DNA of 64,000 bases, from positions 310,001 to 374,000 of the forward strand of contig NZ_LNUV01000004.1 in assembly GCF_001512285.1 (NCBI RefSeq), given 5' to 3'. This document shows, in pieces, positions 36,742 through 45,789 of the stretch (position 1 is the first letter of the stretch; each line of letters begins with the position of its first letter). Both the position numbers and the translations under genes were made by a program. The notes beneath the pieces are model-generated. The model made no database searches. It was given only the letters and a program-made list of their open reading frames with translations, and was not told where the DNA came from. The DNA comes from Arthrobacter sp. EpRS71 (GTDB lineage Bacteria > Actinomycetota > Actinomycetes > Actinomycetales > Micrococcaceae).

Positions 36742-38130
36742 ATGCGCCGCCCTGTGATTAAAGTGCCAGTGATGCACATGCCGGTGAAGTTTGCCGTCAC
36801 GCTCGTTTCGGTCGCTGCCGTCCTTGCGGCAGCGACCTCCTGTTCGCCGACGCCTGAGGCCGCGGAGAGCAAGAGCCTTAAAATCGTGTATCAGAAGACC
36901 GATTCGTTCACGGCTTTGGACGCGGTCATGCAGGACGCCAAGAAGGAGTTCGAGGCGTCCAACACCGGCGTGACAGTGGACCTTCAACCCATCCAGGCCA
37001 ACGACGACGACTACGGGACCAAGCTGGCGCTGGCTCAGAGGTCAGGTGACACGGCACCGGACGTCTTCTATGAGGACAGCTTCAAGGTTCGTTCCGACGT
37101 CGACGCCGGTTATCTGCTCAAATTGGACGGTTACCTCGAGAAATGGGATGACTGGGCGGCGTTCAACGAAGCGGCCAAGGAAGCCGGCCGGGCGGACGAC
37201 GGCGGAATTTACGCGGTACCGCTGGGCACCGATACCCGGGCCATCTGGTACAACAAGACCGTCCTGCAGAAAGCTGGAATTCCTGTCCCGTGGCAGCCGA
37301 AATCCTGGGACGAGATCCTCACGGCTGCCCGCGCCATGAAGGCCTCGAATCCCGACGTCATCCCCTTCACCATGTATGCCGGTAAGGGGACCGGCGAGGG
37401 CACAGCCATGCAGAGCTTTTATGAATTGCTTTACGGCACCGACAGCAGCTTGTATGACGTGGACGCAAAGAAGTGGGTGGTGGGTTCCCAGGGGTTCACC
37501 GACTCTTTGTCGTTCCTGAAAACCCTTTATGACGAGAAGCTGGCCGTGAGCCCGGCCGAAGCCTTGGACGCCAACGTCTGGAAGAAGGTTTTTGGCGAGT
37601 GGTTCCCGCAAGGCAAACTTGGGGCAACCGTGGAGGGTTCCTACACGCCGTCGTTCTGGCAGAAAGGCGGCGCTTACGAGTGGGCCGGCTATGAGCAGGA
37701 GATGGGCGTTGCGATGTTCCCCACGCAGAGGGGACAGGATCCCGGCGGTGTGAGCATGTCCGGCGGTTGGACCTTGGCTGTGGGGGCGAAGAGCAAGAAC
37801 CCTGAGCTGGCTTTCCAGTTCCTCACTACTGCACTGAACAAAAAGAATGCGTTGGCCTACGACATCAACAATTCCCAGATCGCCGTACGGACGGATGTGG
37901 CCTCGGAGCCTGAGTACTTGGCGGCCAACCCGTTCGTGAAGGACGTTTCAGACTTGGTGAAGGTGACGCACTACCGCCCCGCGACGGCCGATTACCCCAG
38001 AATTTCCACGGCCGTGCAGGTAGCTACGGAGTCTGTCATCACCGGTAAGCAAAGTCCCGAGGACGCAGCGGCTGAATACGATGCCACCGTTCGGAAGCTG
38101 GTAGGTGAGGACAAGGTCCTGGAGAAATGA
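36742..38130 (+). CDS. Sugar ABC transporter substrate-binding lipoprotein
   Basis: Family 1 extracellular solute-binding protein, 462 residues. The signal peptide (KFAVTLVSVAAVLAA) ends in lipobox AATSC, so it is anchored to the outer face of the membrane. The binding domain has DVFYEDSF, GIYAVPLGTDTRAIWYNK and GATVEGSY...SMSGGWTLAV, typical of oligosaccharide-binding proteins. GGAG is 5 bases upstream. It overlaps the first permease gene by ATGA. The sugar is unknown. Confidence 0.93.
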   Translation: MRRPVIKVPVMHMPVKFAVTLVSVAAVLAAATSCSPTPEAAESKSLKIVYQKTDSFTALDAVMQDAKKEFEASNTGVTVDLQPIQANDDDYGTKLALAQRSGDTAPDVFYEDSFKVRSDVDAGYLLKLDGYLEKWDDWAAFNEAAKEAGRADDGGIYAVPLGTDTRAIWYNKTVLQKAGIPVPWQPKSWDEILTAARAMKASNPDVIPFTMYAGKGTGEGTAMQSFYELLYGTDSSLYDVDAKKWVVGSQGFTDSLSFLKTLYDEKLAVSPAEALDANVWKKVFGEWFPQGKLGATVEGSYTPSFWQKGGAYEWAGYEQEMGVAMFPTQRGQDPGGVSMSGGWTLAVGAKSKNPELAFQFLTTALNKKNALAYDINNSQIAVRTDVASEPEYLAANPFVKDVSDLVKVTHYRPATADYPRISTAVQVATESVITGKQSPEDAAAEYDATVRKLVGEDKVLEK

Positions 38131-38996
38131 GAATTCGCCGCTTCCTGCGGCTGCTCCCGGTAGTTCCATCCGTCCTATTGCTGCTGGTGTTCCTCCTGGC
38201 TCCTGTGGCGTGGTCCTTTTACGCGTCGTTCACGGACGCCGCGTTGTCGGGGAAGGCGGCCAGGGATCCGCAGTGGGTGGGCGCGGACAATTATGTCCGG
38301 ATGTTCAGCGATGATTCCTTTCCTTTGGCCGCGTGGCTCACGGTGGTGTTCGTCGCTGCGTCCGCCGTCCTGGGCCAGAATGTGCTGGGCTTGCTCATTG
38401 CCCTGCTGATGACGCGTTCGCGCCGGGTGGTGGCATCGTGGGTAGGGACCGCGGTGGTGGCGGCCTGGGTGCTGCCGGAGATCGTGGCGGCATTTGCCGC
38501 CTACGCCTATTTCAACCGGGACGGGACGCTCAATCAGGTACTGGGATCAATGGGTAGCGAGGGGCCGGATTGGTTGTACTCCTTCCCTTTGGTGGCAATC
38601 ATCCTGGCGAACACGTGGCGCGGAACCGCGTTCTCCATGTTGGTCTACAGGGCGGCGCTGGCTGATGTTCCCCGGGATGTTACAGAGGCGGCACTCATGG
38701 ATGGGGCGCGCGGTTGGCAAAGGCTGGCCTTCATCACGATTCCGCTGATCCGAAGCAGCATAGCCACCAACCTGATGCTGATTACTCTTCAGACGCTGGC
38801 AGTGTTCACCCTGATCTGGGTGATGACGGCGGGCGGTCCCGCTAACGCCAGCACCACGTTGCCCGTGCTGGCGTATCAGGAGGCCTTCAAGTTCGGTGAC
38901 ATTGGCTATGGCACCGCGGTGGCGTCGGTACTGATCCTGCTGGGAATGATTTTCGGTGCTGTGTACGTCCGGCTGTTACGGGAGCAAAAGACATGA
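38127..38996 (+). CDS. Sugar ABC transporter permease (MalF type)
   Basis: A 289-residue inner-membrane permease with six predicted helices. The EAA loop that contacts the ATPase is DVTEAALMDGARGWQRLAFITIPL. The first helix directly follows the N terminus (SVLLLLVFLLAPVAWSFYA). It overlaps both neighbours by 4 bases, so the three transport genes are translationally coupled. Confidence 0.93.
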   Translation: MRIRRFLRLLPVVPSVLLLLVFLLAPVAWSFYASFTDAALSGKAARDPQWVGADNYVRMFSDDSFPLAAWLTVVFVAASAVLGQNVLGLLIALLMTRSRRVVASWVGTAVVAAWVLPEIVAAFAAYAYFNRDGTLNQVLGSMGSEGPDWLYSFPLVAIILANTWRGTAFSMLVYRAALADVPRDVTEAALMDGARGWQRLAFITIPLIRSSIATNLMLITLQTLAVFTLIWVMTAGGPANASTTLPVLAYQEAFKFGDIGYGTAVASVLILLGMIFGAVYVRLLREQKT

Positions 38997-39811
38997 CTGC
39001 CAGGGCGAAGCTGGGTGCGGACATTGCCTTGGCCGTGATCGGGGTGTGTTTTGTTGCGCCGCTGCTGTGGTTGCTGTTGGCCTCCGTCGATCCCCAGGCC
39101 GGTTACCAGACCAAAGTTCCGGTGGCGCCGTCCATTGAGAACTTCAGTGCAGTGATGACGCCTGAGTTGTTGTTCCAGCCCGTGGCCAACAGTTTCCTCT
39201 TATCGGCGGGCACTGCCGTGGTCAATGTGCTTGCTGCCGTGCTCGCCGCGTACCCGTTGTCCAGGTATCAGTCCCGGTTCAACAAGCCCTTCATGTATAC
39301 GGTCCTTTTTGGGACATCGTTGCCCGTGACGGCCATCATGGTGCCTGTCTATGGCTTGTTTGTTCAGCTGCAGTTTTTGGATTCCATGGTGGCAACAATC
39401 TTCTTCATGGCCACAACCACTTTGCCGATGGCGATTTGGATGACCAAGAATTTCATGGATTCAGTCCCTCTGGAGTTGGAGGAAGCGGCCTGGGTGGACG
39501 GGGCATCGACGGTGGCGACGCTCCGGAGCATCGTCTTACCGCTGATGAGGCAGGGGCTGGGAGTGGTGTTCATCTTCGTCTTCATCCAGGCATGGGGGAA
39601 CTTCTTCGTCCCTTTCATCCTGTTGCTGTCCACCGGCAAGCAGCCGGCCGCGGTGTCCATCTTCAGCTTCTTCGGCCAGCACGGCGCGATTGCCTACGGT
39701 CAACTGGCCGCGTTCTCCATTCTGTATTCGGTCCCCGTCTTGGTCCTTTATGCACTGGTATCCCGCGGCATGGGAAATTCATTCGCCCTCTCCGGCGCCA
39801 TGAAGGGCTAG
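38993..39811 (+). CDS. Sugar ABC transporter permease (MalG type)
   Basis: A 272-residue permease with about six helices. The EAA loop is LELEEAAWVDGASTVATLRSIVLPL. It pairs with the upstream MalF-type permease. No ATPase gene follows; actinobacterial importers of this kind usually share one MsiK/UgpC-type ATPase encoded elsewhere. Confidence 0.93.
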   Translation: MTARAKLGADIALAVIGVCFVAPLLWLLLASVDPQAGYQTKVPVAPSIENFSAVMTPELLFQPVANSFLLSAGTAVVNVLAAVLAAYPLSRYQSRFNKPFMYTVLFGTSLPVTAIMVPVYGLFVQLQFLDSMVATIFFMATTTLPMAIWMTKNFMDSVPLELEEAAWVDGASTVATLRSIVLPLMRQGLGVVFIFVFIQAWGNFFVPFILLLSTGKQPAAVSIFSFFGQHGAIAYGQLAAFSILYSVPVLVLYALVSRGMGNSFALSGAMKG

Positions 39812-39818
39812 CTGTGCG

Positions 39819-40052
39819 TCAGTCGATGTCCTCGATGATCTCGCCGTAGGGTACGGTCTCGTCCAGGTGGGCCTGGTGTCCGGTAGGGCCCCTGTTGAAA
39901 GTGATGCGTACGCCGTGCCGTTGGTCTGCTGCAGACTGGAGCAGGACCGGCCGTACGGCGTCGATGACGTGCTGGTCTTGGGAGGCTAGGTACTTCTGAT
40001 AGGCGGCTGGTAGCTCATGCATGGCAAAAGGATAGACCTCTGAAGTCCACAT
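39819..40052 (-). CDS. Small hypothetical protein
   Basis: Probable gene of 77 residues starting MWTSEVYPFAMHEL, convergent with the permease gene, with a gap of 7 bases. It ends in an acidic tail (VPYGEIIEDID). No domain was recognised and no strong ribosome site is visible, so the start is uncertain (a TTG at 40088 or an ATG at 40022 also fit). It is kept because coding-like composition and tight fit between neighbours argue for it. Confidence 0.45.
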   Translation of the reverse strand: MWTSEVYPFAMHELPAAYQKYLASQDQHVIDAVRPVLLQSAADQRHGVRITFNRGPTGHQAHLDETVPYGEIIEDID

Positions 40053-40138
40053 GGGGAGGGGTACCCATTGCGGTGCCTCATCAAGCAAGGCTTGGATAGA
40101 GTGGCCGTTTCACATCAATGCCATCGAGGGGACCACGA

Positions 40139-41146
40139 GTGCAACAGATCACAGCCATGGCGGGAATTGATGCACCGGACATGGCCCGTGCCCAGCAACT
40201 CGTCGGCAGCATCGTCCGCAGCTTCGAAAACAAAGTGGTGGGTCAGGCCCGGCTGCGTGAGACGTTGGTCATCGGTCTGCTGACCGGCGGGCATGTCCTG
40301 CTGGAAAGTGTTCCCGGCCTGGCCAAGACCACAGCGGCCCAAGCGATCGCGGAGTCGGTGAGCGCAGAATTCCGCCGGATACAGTGCACACCGGACCTGC
40401 TGCCCAGCGACATCGCCGGAACACAGATTTTCGACGCCGCCAAGGGCACGTTCGTCACGCAGCTGGGACCCGTTCACGCCAACATTGTGCTGTTGGATGA
40501 GATCAACCGATCCAGTGCCAAGACGCAGAGTGCCATGCTCGAAGCGATGCAGGAGCGGCAGACGTCCATAGGGGGCGAGTCCTATCCTTTGCCGCAGCCC
40601 TTCTTGGTGCTTGCTACCCAAAACCCCATCGAGCAGGAAGGGACGTATCGTCTCCCCGAAGCCCAGATGGACCGGTTCATGCTCAAGGACGTCCTGGACT
40701 ATCCGAGCCCTGCGGAGGAAGCGGAGGTTATCCGGCGGATTGACGCCGGCGTTTTCAGTACAGAGCCGAAGCCTCCGGCCGCGGCGTCCCTTGACGCTGT
40801 GGTTCAAGTCCAGGAATTGGTGCGGCGGGTCTATATTGATCCGGCAATCGTGCGGTACATCGTGGGGCTCGCCTACGTGACCCGTAACGCTTCACAGTAT
40901 TTGGAGCCACGGCTGGCCAACGTTGTGGAGTTTGGGGCCAGCCCGCGGGCCAGCATCGCCTTCAGCCAGGCGGCCCGCGCCATGGCAGTGCTCAAGGGAC
41001 GTGACCACGTCATTCCTGAGGACGTCAAGAACCTTGCACAGAGGATCCTGCGTCACCGGATCATTCTTGGATTCGATGCCGTAGTTGAGGGGATTTCCGT
41101 GGAGACCGTCATCGATGCCGTGTTGGCATCCGTGCAGACGCCGTAG
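40139..41146 (+). CDS. MoxR-family AAA+ ATPase
   Basis: A 335-residue AAA+ chaperone-like ATPase. Walker A is LLESVPGLAKTT (Gly-Leu-Ala-Lys-Thr), Walker B is IVLLDEINR, and the conserved ATQNPIEQEGTYRLPEAQMDRF is present. MoxR proteins activate or assemble substrates together with VWA-domain proteins, here encoded downstream. The GTG at 40139 is selected because GAGGGG is 6 bases upstream. It heads a six-gene operon that ends at 45215. Confidence 0.93.
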   Translation: MQQITAMAGIDAPDMARAQQLVGSIVRSFENKVVGQARLRETLVIGLLTGGHVLLESVPGLAKTTAAQAIAESVSAEFRRIQCTPDLLPSDIAGTQIFDAAKGTFVTQLGPVHANIVLLDEINRSSAKTQSAMLEAMQERQTSIGGESYPLPQPFLVLATQNPIEQEGTYRLPEAQMDRFMLKDVLDYPSPAEEAEVIRRIDAGVFSTEPKPPAAASLDAVVQVQELVRRVYIDPAIVRYIVGLAYVTRNASQYLEPRLANVVEFGASPRASIAFSQAARAMAVLKGRDHVIPEDVKNLAQRILRHRIILGFDAVVEGISVETVIDAVLASVQTP

Positions 41147-41158
41147 CGGGGCAGGCGC

Positions 41159-42088
41159 GTGCCCAGCCTCCTCCGACGCGTCAAGTCGAAGATGTTCATC
41201 TTCGCCCACCGCAGGACACTGACCCTTCTCGACGGCGAGTATGGTTCGGTGTTCAAAGGCCGCAGCTTGGACTTCGATGAACTCCGGGCGTACGTCCCTG
41301 GCGACGAGGTCCGTGATATCGATTGGAAAGCCACCGCACGGCACGGATCGCCCCTGGTTAAGCGTTATGTGGCGGTTCGTCGACACACAGTCCTTCTCCT
41401 CGTGGACACCGGCAGGAACATGGCCGCACAAGCATTGTCCGGGGAACCCAAGAGAGACATCGCCGTGCAAGCTGCCGGCGTACTGGGTTATCTGGCGTCC
41501 CGGCATGGTGACGACGTAGGTCTCCTCCACGGGAACGCCACTGAGTCCACCTATGTCCCGCCCCGCAGTGGCGAAGAGCATCTGGAACGGCTGCTCCGAG
41601 CAGTGGATGCGAGCGCTTCCTTGGACGGTCCAGCCAGTGGCATTGCCGAGCAGCTGGACTATGTGTTGCGGTATCTGAAAGGGCGTCTACTCATCGTTGC
41701 CGTGGCGGATGAATTCCTGCCGGACGCCCGGACCGAGACACTCATGCGAAAGCTGCGCGGCCGGCACGAGGTGTTGTGGCTGACAGTCCGCGACGCGGAA
41801 CTGGCTGCCGTGGCAGGGAACCGGATGCAGGAAAGCACTGATGTGGGCACAGGGCAAGGAATTCCCCTGTCCCTGGCTGTGGACGCCAAGGTGCGTTCCG
41901 CCTACGCTGCGGCAACCCTGGAACGCGAACAGCAGCGGCGGGACGTGTTCCACCGCCTGGGAATTGCCGAGGAGCAAACAACCGGCAGCGAAGAGGTCCT
42001 GACTTCAGTGTTCGCTCTGCTGGAAAAACACCGCTCCCGGGCCTTCACTGCCAGGACCTCTCCCAAGGGCGGCAACCGTGCAGGATGA
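41159..42088 (+). CDS. DUF58 domain protein
   Basis: A 309-residue protein with the DUF58 core YVPGDEVRDIDWKATARHG, which typically accompanies MoxR. The VWA-like fold that follows has VDTGRNM in place of the usual DxSxS metal site. No transmembrane segment is clear, unlike some DUF58 proteins. The start is GTG at 41159, and the end overlaps the next gene by 11 bases. Confidence 0.88.
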   Translation: MPSLLRRVKSKMFIFAHRRTLTLLDGEYGSVFKGRSLDFDELRAYVPGDEVRDIDWKATARHGSPLVKRYVAVRRHTVLLLVDTGRNMAAQALSGEPKRDIAVQAAGVLGYLASRHGDDVGLLHGNATESTYVPPRSGEEHLERLLRAVDASASLDGPASGIAEQLDYVLRYLKGRLLIVAVADEFLPDARTETLMRKLRGRHEVLWLTVRDAELAAVAGNRMQESTDVGTGQGIPLSLAVDAKVRSAYAAATLEREQQRRDVFHRLGIAEEQTTGSEEVLTSVFALLEKHRSRAFTARTSPKGGNRAG

Positions 42089-42548
42089 AGCGGGCTTCTA
42101 TTCGCCCCTGCACTATCAACCGCAATGGTTATGGCTCGGAATCTTGCTCGTGCTCCTCATCGGGTCCTGGTACGCCTGGATCCTCCTGTCCACCCGCAAG
42201 AAGGCTCCCGTCCGCCAAGACGCGCCGGTCCGCCACGTACCTAACCTGGACACGCTACGAGCCGCATGCCTGACGGCAATCGACGCCACAGCAGCCGACG
42301 CCGACGCCGGCCGCTTGCCACAGCGCGACGCCCACCAGAGACTCAGTTTCCTCGTGCGGGAGTTCGCCGGAGCGGCCACGGGCCTGCCCTTGACTTCCAT
42401 GACCCTGGAAGACCTCCACCGCCACGACCTTAAACAACTGGCCACGGGAATAGCCGGCATCTACCCCAACGAATTCGCGCCCCAACCGGTCGATTCCGTC
42501 AGGCAGTCCGCAGAAGCCGCACGTCAGGTGGTGCGGGCATGGAACTGA
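42078..42548 (+). CDS. Single-pass membrane protein of the MoxR operon
   Basis: A 156-residue protein with one N-terminal helix (WLWLGILLVLLIGSWYAWILL) and a cytoplasmic helical domain, resembling the DUF4381/BatB-associated small subunit. RLSFLVREFAGAATGLPLTSMTLEDL is the most distinctive stretch. It overlaps both neighbours, so it is part of the same complex or pathway. The start is GTG at 42078. Confidence 0.75.
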   Translation: MQDEAGFYSPLHYQPQWLWLGILLVLLIGSWYAWILLSTRKKAPVRQDAPVRHVPNLDTLRAACLTAIDATAADADAGRLPQRDAHQRLSFLVREFAGAATGLPLTSMTLEDLHRHDLKQLATGIAGIYPNEFAPQPVDSVRQSAEAARQVVRAWN

Positions 42549-43510
42549 GCTACTGGTGGATCCTTCCCTTGGCCGCAGCAGCGGTGACAGTCACCGCCTG
42601 GCTGTACCGCCGTCGTCGTACCCCAGAGACCCGACCCATTGCCCACGGTGAGCGGCTCACCAACCTCCCTGAATACCAGCACGCCCTCCGCCGGCACCGC
42701 ACACGCTTGGCGCTCGCCGTGATGCTGGGCGCCGTGTTCCTCGCCGCCACCGCCACGGCAGCTGCAAGACCCATCCACCGGTCAACGGAGCAACCGGAAA
42801 TCAGGAACAGGGACATTGTGCTCTGCCTGGACGTGTCCGGGTCCATGACCAGCACAGACGCCGCCATCGCAGCAGTATTCGAAGACCTGGCCAAGGAATT
42901 CGATGGCGAGAGAATCGGCATGGTCATCTTTGACAGCAGCAGCGTTCAACTCTTCCCGCTCACCGACGACTACCAGTACGCCGCCGAGCAACTCACCCAA
43001 GCCAAAGAAGCCTTGGACAGCGGCGCAGGGTCCTTCTTTGACGGCACGTGGTACGGGGAAGGGTCCTCTCTCATTGGCGACGGGCTGGCGACGTGCGTAC
43101 AGAGCTTCCCCGGCACTGACGCAGGGGAGCGCTCGCGATCCGTGGTGCTGGCCACGGACAACTTCCTTTCCGGGGAACCCATCTTCACCCTCGAAGAAGC
43201 CTCGGCCCTGGCCGCCGAGAAGAAGGTGAAAGTGCACGCGCTCAACCCCGGCGACATGGACTACGGCGGGCAACCCAATCAGCCAGGGGCCCAGCTCAAG
43301 GCAGCAGCCCAACGAACCGGCGGCACCTACTTCACGCTTGATAGCCCGGACGCCGTTCAGGGCATCGTCCAGAAAGTGCAGGAGACCGAAGCCACCAGTT
43401 ACCTTGCAGCGCCCCGGGTAGTGCTCGACGATGCTCCTGCATGGCCCCTGGGAATTGCTGTGCTGGCCGGTACGGGGATGATCCTGCTCGGATGGCGGTT
43501 GGAACCATGA
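42539..43510 (+). CDS. VWA-domain membrane protein (BatA-like)
   Basis: A 323-residue protein with one or two N-terminal helices (YWWILPLAAAAVTVTAWLY, LALAVMLGAVFLAATATAA), a VWA domain with intact MIDAS start LDVSGSMTS, and a C-terminal helix (AWPLGIAVLAGTGMILLG). The VWA domain should face the periplasmic side. BatA-like proteins work with MoxR in envelope stress or complex assembly. It overlaps the next gene by ATGA. Confidence 0.85.
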   Translation: MELSYWWILPLAAAAVTVTAWLYRRRRTPETRPIAHGERLTNLPEYQHALRRHRTRLALAVMLGAVFLAATATAAARPIHRSTEQPEIRNRDIVLCLDVSGSMTSTDAAIAAVFEDLAKEFDGERIGMVIFDSSSVQLFPLTDDYQYAAEQLTQAKEALDSGAGSFFDGTWYGEGSSLIGDGLATCVQSFPGTDAGERSRSVVLATDNFLSGEPIFTLEEASALAAEKKVKVHALNPGDMDYGGQPNQPGAQLKAAAQRTGGTYFTLDSPDAVQGIVQKVQETEATSYLAAPRVVLDDAPAWPLGIAVLAGTGMILLGWRLEP

Positions 43511-44508
43511 CCTTCGCACCCCTTGTTCCATGGCCTTTCCTGGCCATGGCCTGCGTGGCTTTGTTGGGCTTCACGACCTGGACCCTGGTGCGTCGCAAAC
43601 GAAGCCGGCGGCAACAACCCTGGAAACCTGCAGCCCTGCGCAGTGCCGCCGTGCTCGTTCTGCTCCTTGCAGCACTGCGTCCCGGTTGGACCGGAGGCCA
43701 AGCCCAAACCGGCACCGCAGACCTGGACGTTTTCTTCGTGGTGGACACCAGCACCAGCATGGCCGCAGAAGACTACAAGGGCAGCAGCACCCGGCTTTCA
43801 GGAGTTCAACAGGACGTCATGGCCATCGCCAAGGAACTCGCCGGAGCCAAGTTCTCGCTCATCACCTTCGACAACAAAGCCACCGTACGCGTACCCCTCA
43901 CACAGGACGCAACAGCGCTGCAAACAGCCATGGCCACCCTGCAACCCCAAAACAGCAGGTACGCCAAAGGAAGCAGCGTGACCGGCGCGGCGCAACTCCT
44001 GAAAGAAAGGCTCCAGACAGCCAAGCAGCAACACCCAGGACGCCCCGCACTGGTCTTTTACGCCGGCGACGGTGAGAACACCAGCACAGAAGCACCGTCG
44101 CCCATGGACGCCGGCAACGTGGCCGGGGGAGCGGTGCTCGGGTACGGAACCGGGCAGGGCGGCCGGATGAAGGAAACCTCCAACGCCGACGCCGGATACG
44201 TCAGGGACAGAACCTCCGACACCCCGCAGGACGCCCTCTCACGGATCGATGAAGATCAGTTGCGGACCATCGCAGACCAGCTCCACGTCCCCTACACCCA
44301 CAGGTCAGGAACCGAGCCAACCTCGGACATGTTGAGCCAAGCCCGCCCCGGAGCCATCACCGCGATCACCCACAACGGCCCGGGCCGAGTGGAACTCTAC
44401 TGGCTGCTCGCCATGGCCGCTTTCCTTCTGGCGATCAACGAACCTTTACGGCACTTGACCGCCCTCCAATCGCTTCGGCCTGCAGTGCGGAAGGAGCCCA
44501 CCCCATGA
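43507..44508 (+). CDS. VWA-domain membrane protein (BatB-like)
   Basis: Second VWA protein of the operon, 333 residues. Two N-terminal helices (WPFLAMACVALLGFTTWTLV, SAAVLVLLLAALRPGW) precede a VWA domain with VDTSTSMAAED, and a C-terminal helix (YWLLAMAAFLLAINEPL) follows. The start ATG at 43507 overlaps the previous stop. The two VWA domains differ in metal-site context (DVSGSMT versus DTSTSMA) and may bind different partners. Confidence 0.88.
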   Translation: MTFAPLVPWPFLAMACVALLGFTTWTLVRRKRSRRQQPWKPAALRSAAVLVLLLAALRPGWTGGQAQTGTADLDVFFVVDTSTSMAAEDYKGSSTRLSGVQQDVMAIAKELAGAKFSLITFDNKATVRVPLTQDATALQTAMATLQPQNSRYAKGSSVTGAAQLLKERLQTAKQQHPGRPALVFYAGDGENTSTEAPSPMDAGNVAGGAVLGYGTGQGGRMKETSNADAGYVRDRTSDTPQDALSRIDEDQLRTIADQLHVPYTHRSGTEPTSDMLSQARPGAITAITHNGPGRVELYWLLAMAAFLLAINEPLRHLTALQSLRPAVRKEPTP

Positions 44509-45215
44509 ACGACGACAACGCACGACGACGACGCCGACGACGGCTGGCGCTCTACTCAGCACCACCTGCGCTGCTGGCGCTCGCAGTTGCCGCGAAGCTC
44601 CTGAGCGTTGGTGTGCTGGGCGCCTCCGCCGCAGAGTCCTTTGACGCTGGAGAGCAGGAAGCAGTGGCCACTGCGGCGTCGTGGTTGCAGGTGGCGAACA
44701 TGCTGGAGCCCCACAAGGGACTTCTCGCCTCCGGGGATGCCCATGTCCTGGCGGGCGACTTTGCCGCTGCGCGAAAACACTTTGAGTCTGCGTTGGAGGT
44801 GGGGGCCGGCATTGACGAGTGCAAAGTGCGTGTCAATCTTGTGTTGAGCATCGAGAAGCTGGGGGATGCGGCCGGGGATCCGGACGCTGCGGCCCGCTTG
44901 TTCACGGAAGCCAAAGCCGCAGCTGAGAAAGCACCGCCGCAATGCCATGCGGAGGGACCGGCAAATGCAGCGGGAGAGGGAGAGAGTCTCGACGCGGCCC
45001 AGGAACGTCTCAACGGCAAAATTTCCGCGGGTGAATCGCCAAGCAAGGATCCCTCCACGTCCGGGCAGGCCACGCAGCCGCCCCCGAACCAGGAGCAACT
45101 CCAGCAGCTTGAAGAAAGCGGGCGGCAAGCACAGCTTGAGCGTTCTGAGGGTCAGGAGCGGGGCGAGTACCTGCGGGGGCCGGACAAAGCCCCGGGGGTG
45201 GACCGTCCGTGGTGA
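44505..45215 (+). CDS. Membrane-anchored TPR-like protein (BatC-like)
   Basis: Last gene of the MoxR operon, 236 residues. An Arg-rich start (ARRRRRRRLAL) precedes one transmembrane helix, then a helical TPR-like region (about 60-130: HKGLLASGDAHVLAGDFAAARKHFESAL). The C-terminal 90 residues are Gln/Pro/Glu-rich and probably disordered. BatC-like TPR proteins typically follow the two VWA proteins. No strong terminator is seen. Confidence 0.78.
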   Translation: MNDDNARRRRRRRLALYSAPPALLALAVAAKLLSVGVLGASAAESFDAGEQEAVATAASWLQVANMLEPHKGLLASGDAHVLAGDFAAARKHFESALEVGAGIDECKVRVNLVLSIEKLGDAAGDPDAAARLFTEAKAAAEKAPPQCHAEGPANAAGEGESLDAAQERLNGKISAGESPSKDPSTSGQATQPPPNQEQLQQLEESGRQAQLERSEGQERGEYLRGPDKAPGVDRPW

Positions 45216-45232
45216 GCTGTTAAACGAAGTAG

Positions 45233-45739
45233 TTAGGACTCCCAGAGAATCTCGTCGTCCACCACGCCGTCCTCGTCAGCTGCAGCCACCAACAGTTCGT
45301 CCGTGAAGTGTGAGCCGAGGGTGAAGTCCAGTACGAAGTACCGTTCCGGCTGGCCGGGATAGATGGCCACGTGGCCGAGTTTGAGTGCTTTGAGGAAGAC
45401 GTCGTTGGTGAGCTGGCCTTTGTCGGTGACACCGAAGACGGATTCGAGCTGCTCTTCCTTGAGCTGCGAACAGTGAAAATGGAGGAATTGTTGGGGGTTG
45501 GTGCCGTCCTGATCCAGTTCGTCGGCGATCATTTCCCTGACTTGGTCCACGAGTTCAGGCAGGAAGCGCAACCTGTAGTCCACCTTGCGCATGGCCGCCT
45601 CATCGAAGTGGTCGTGCGCAGTGACATTGAGGTCCAACTCAAGCTGGTTGCCGCCAAGTTCGTGTCTCGCGACGAAGCAATGTTCACGCCCGTGGTTGAG
45701 CTCGATCTCCCCAAAATGTTTGCTCGCTACCTTGCCCAT
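45233..45739 (-). CDS. DUF2004 domain protein
   Basis: A 168-residue cytoplasmic protein resembling DUF2004: N-terminal YRLRFLPELVDQVREMIADEL helix, a central HFHCSQLKEEQLESVFG and an acidic C terminus (AAADEDGVVDDEIL). Function unknown. It converges with the MoxR operon and follows, in the same direction, a LysR gene after a 50-base gap. Start ATG gives MGKVASKHFGEIEL. Confidence 0.75.
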   Translation of the reverse strand: MGKVASKHFGEIELNHGREHCFVARHELGGNQLELDLNVTAHDHFDEAAMRKVDYRLRFLPELVDQVREMIADELDQDGTNPQQFLHFHCSQLKEEQLESVFGVTDKGQLTNDVFLKALKLGHVAIYPGQPERYFVLDFTLGSHFTDELLVAAADEDGVVDDEILWES

Positions 45740-45789
45740 GTGATCAATCTAACCCCATCAACGGGCGGGTTCCAGCACTTCGCGCCAAT

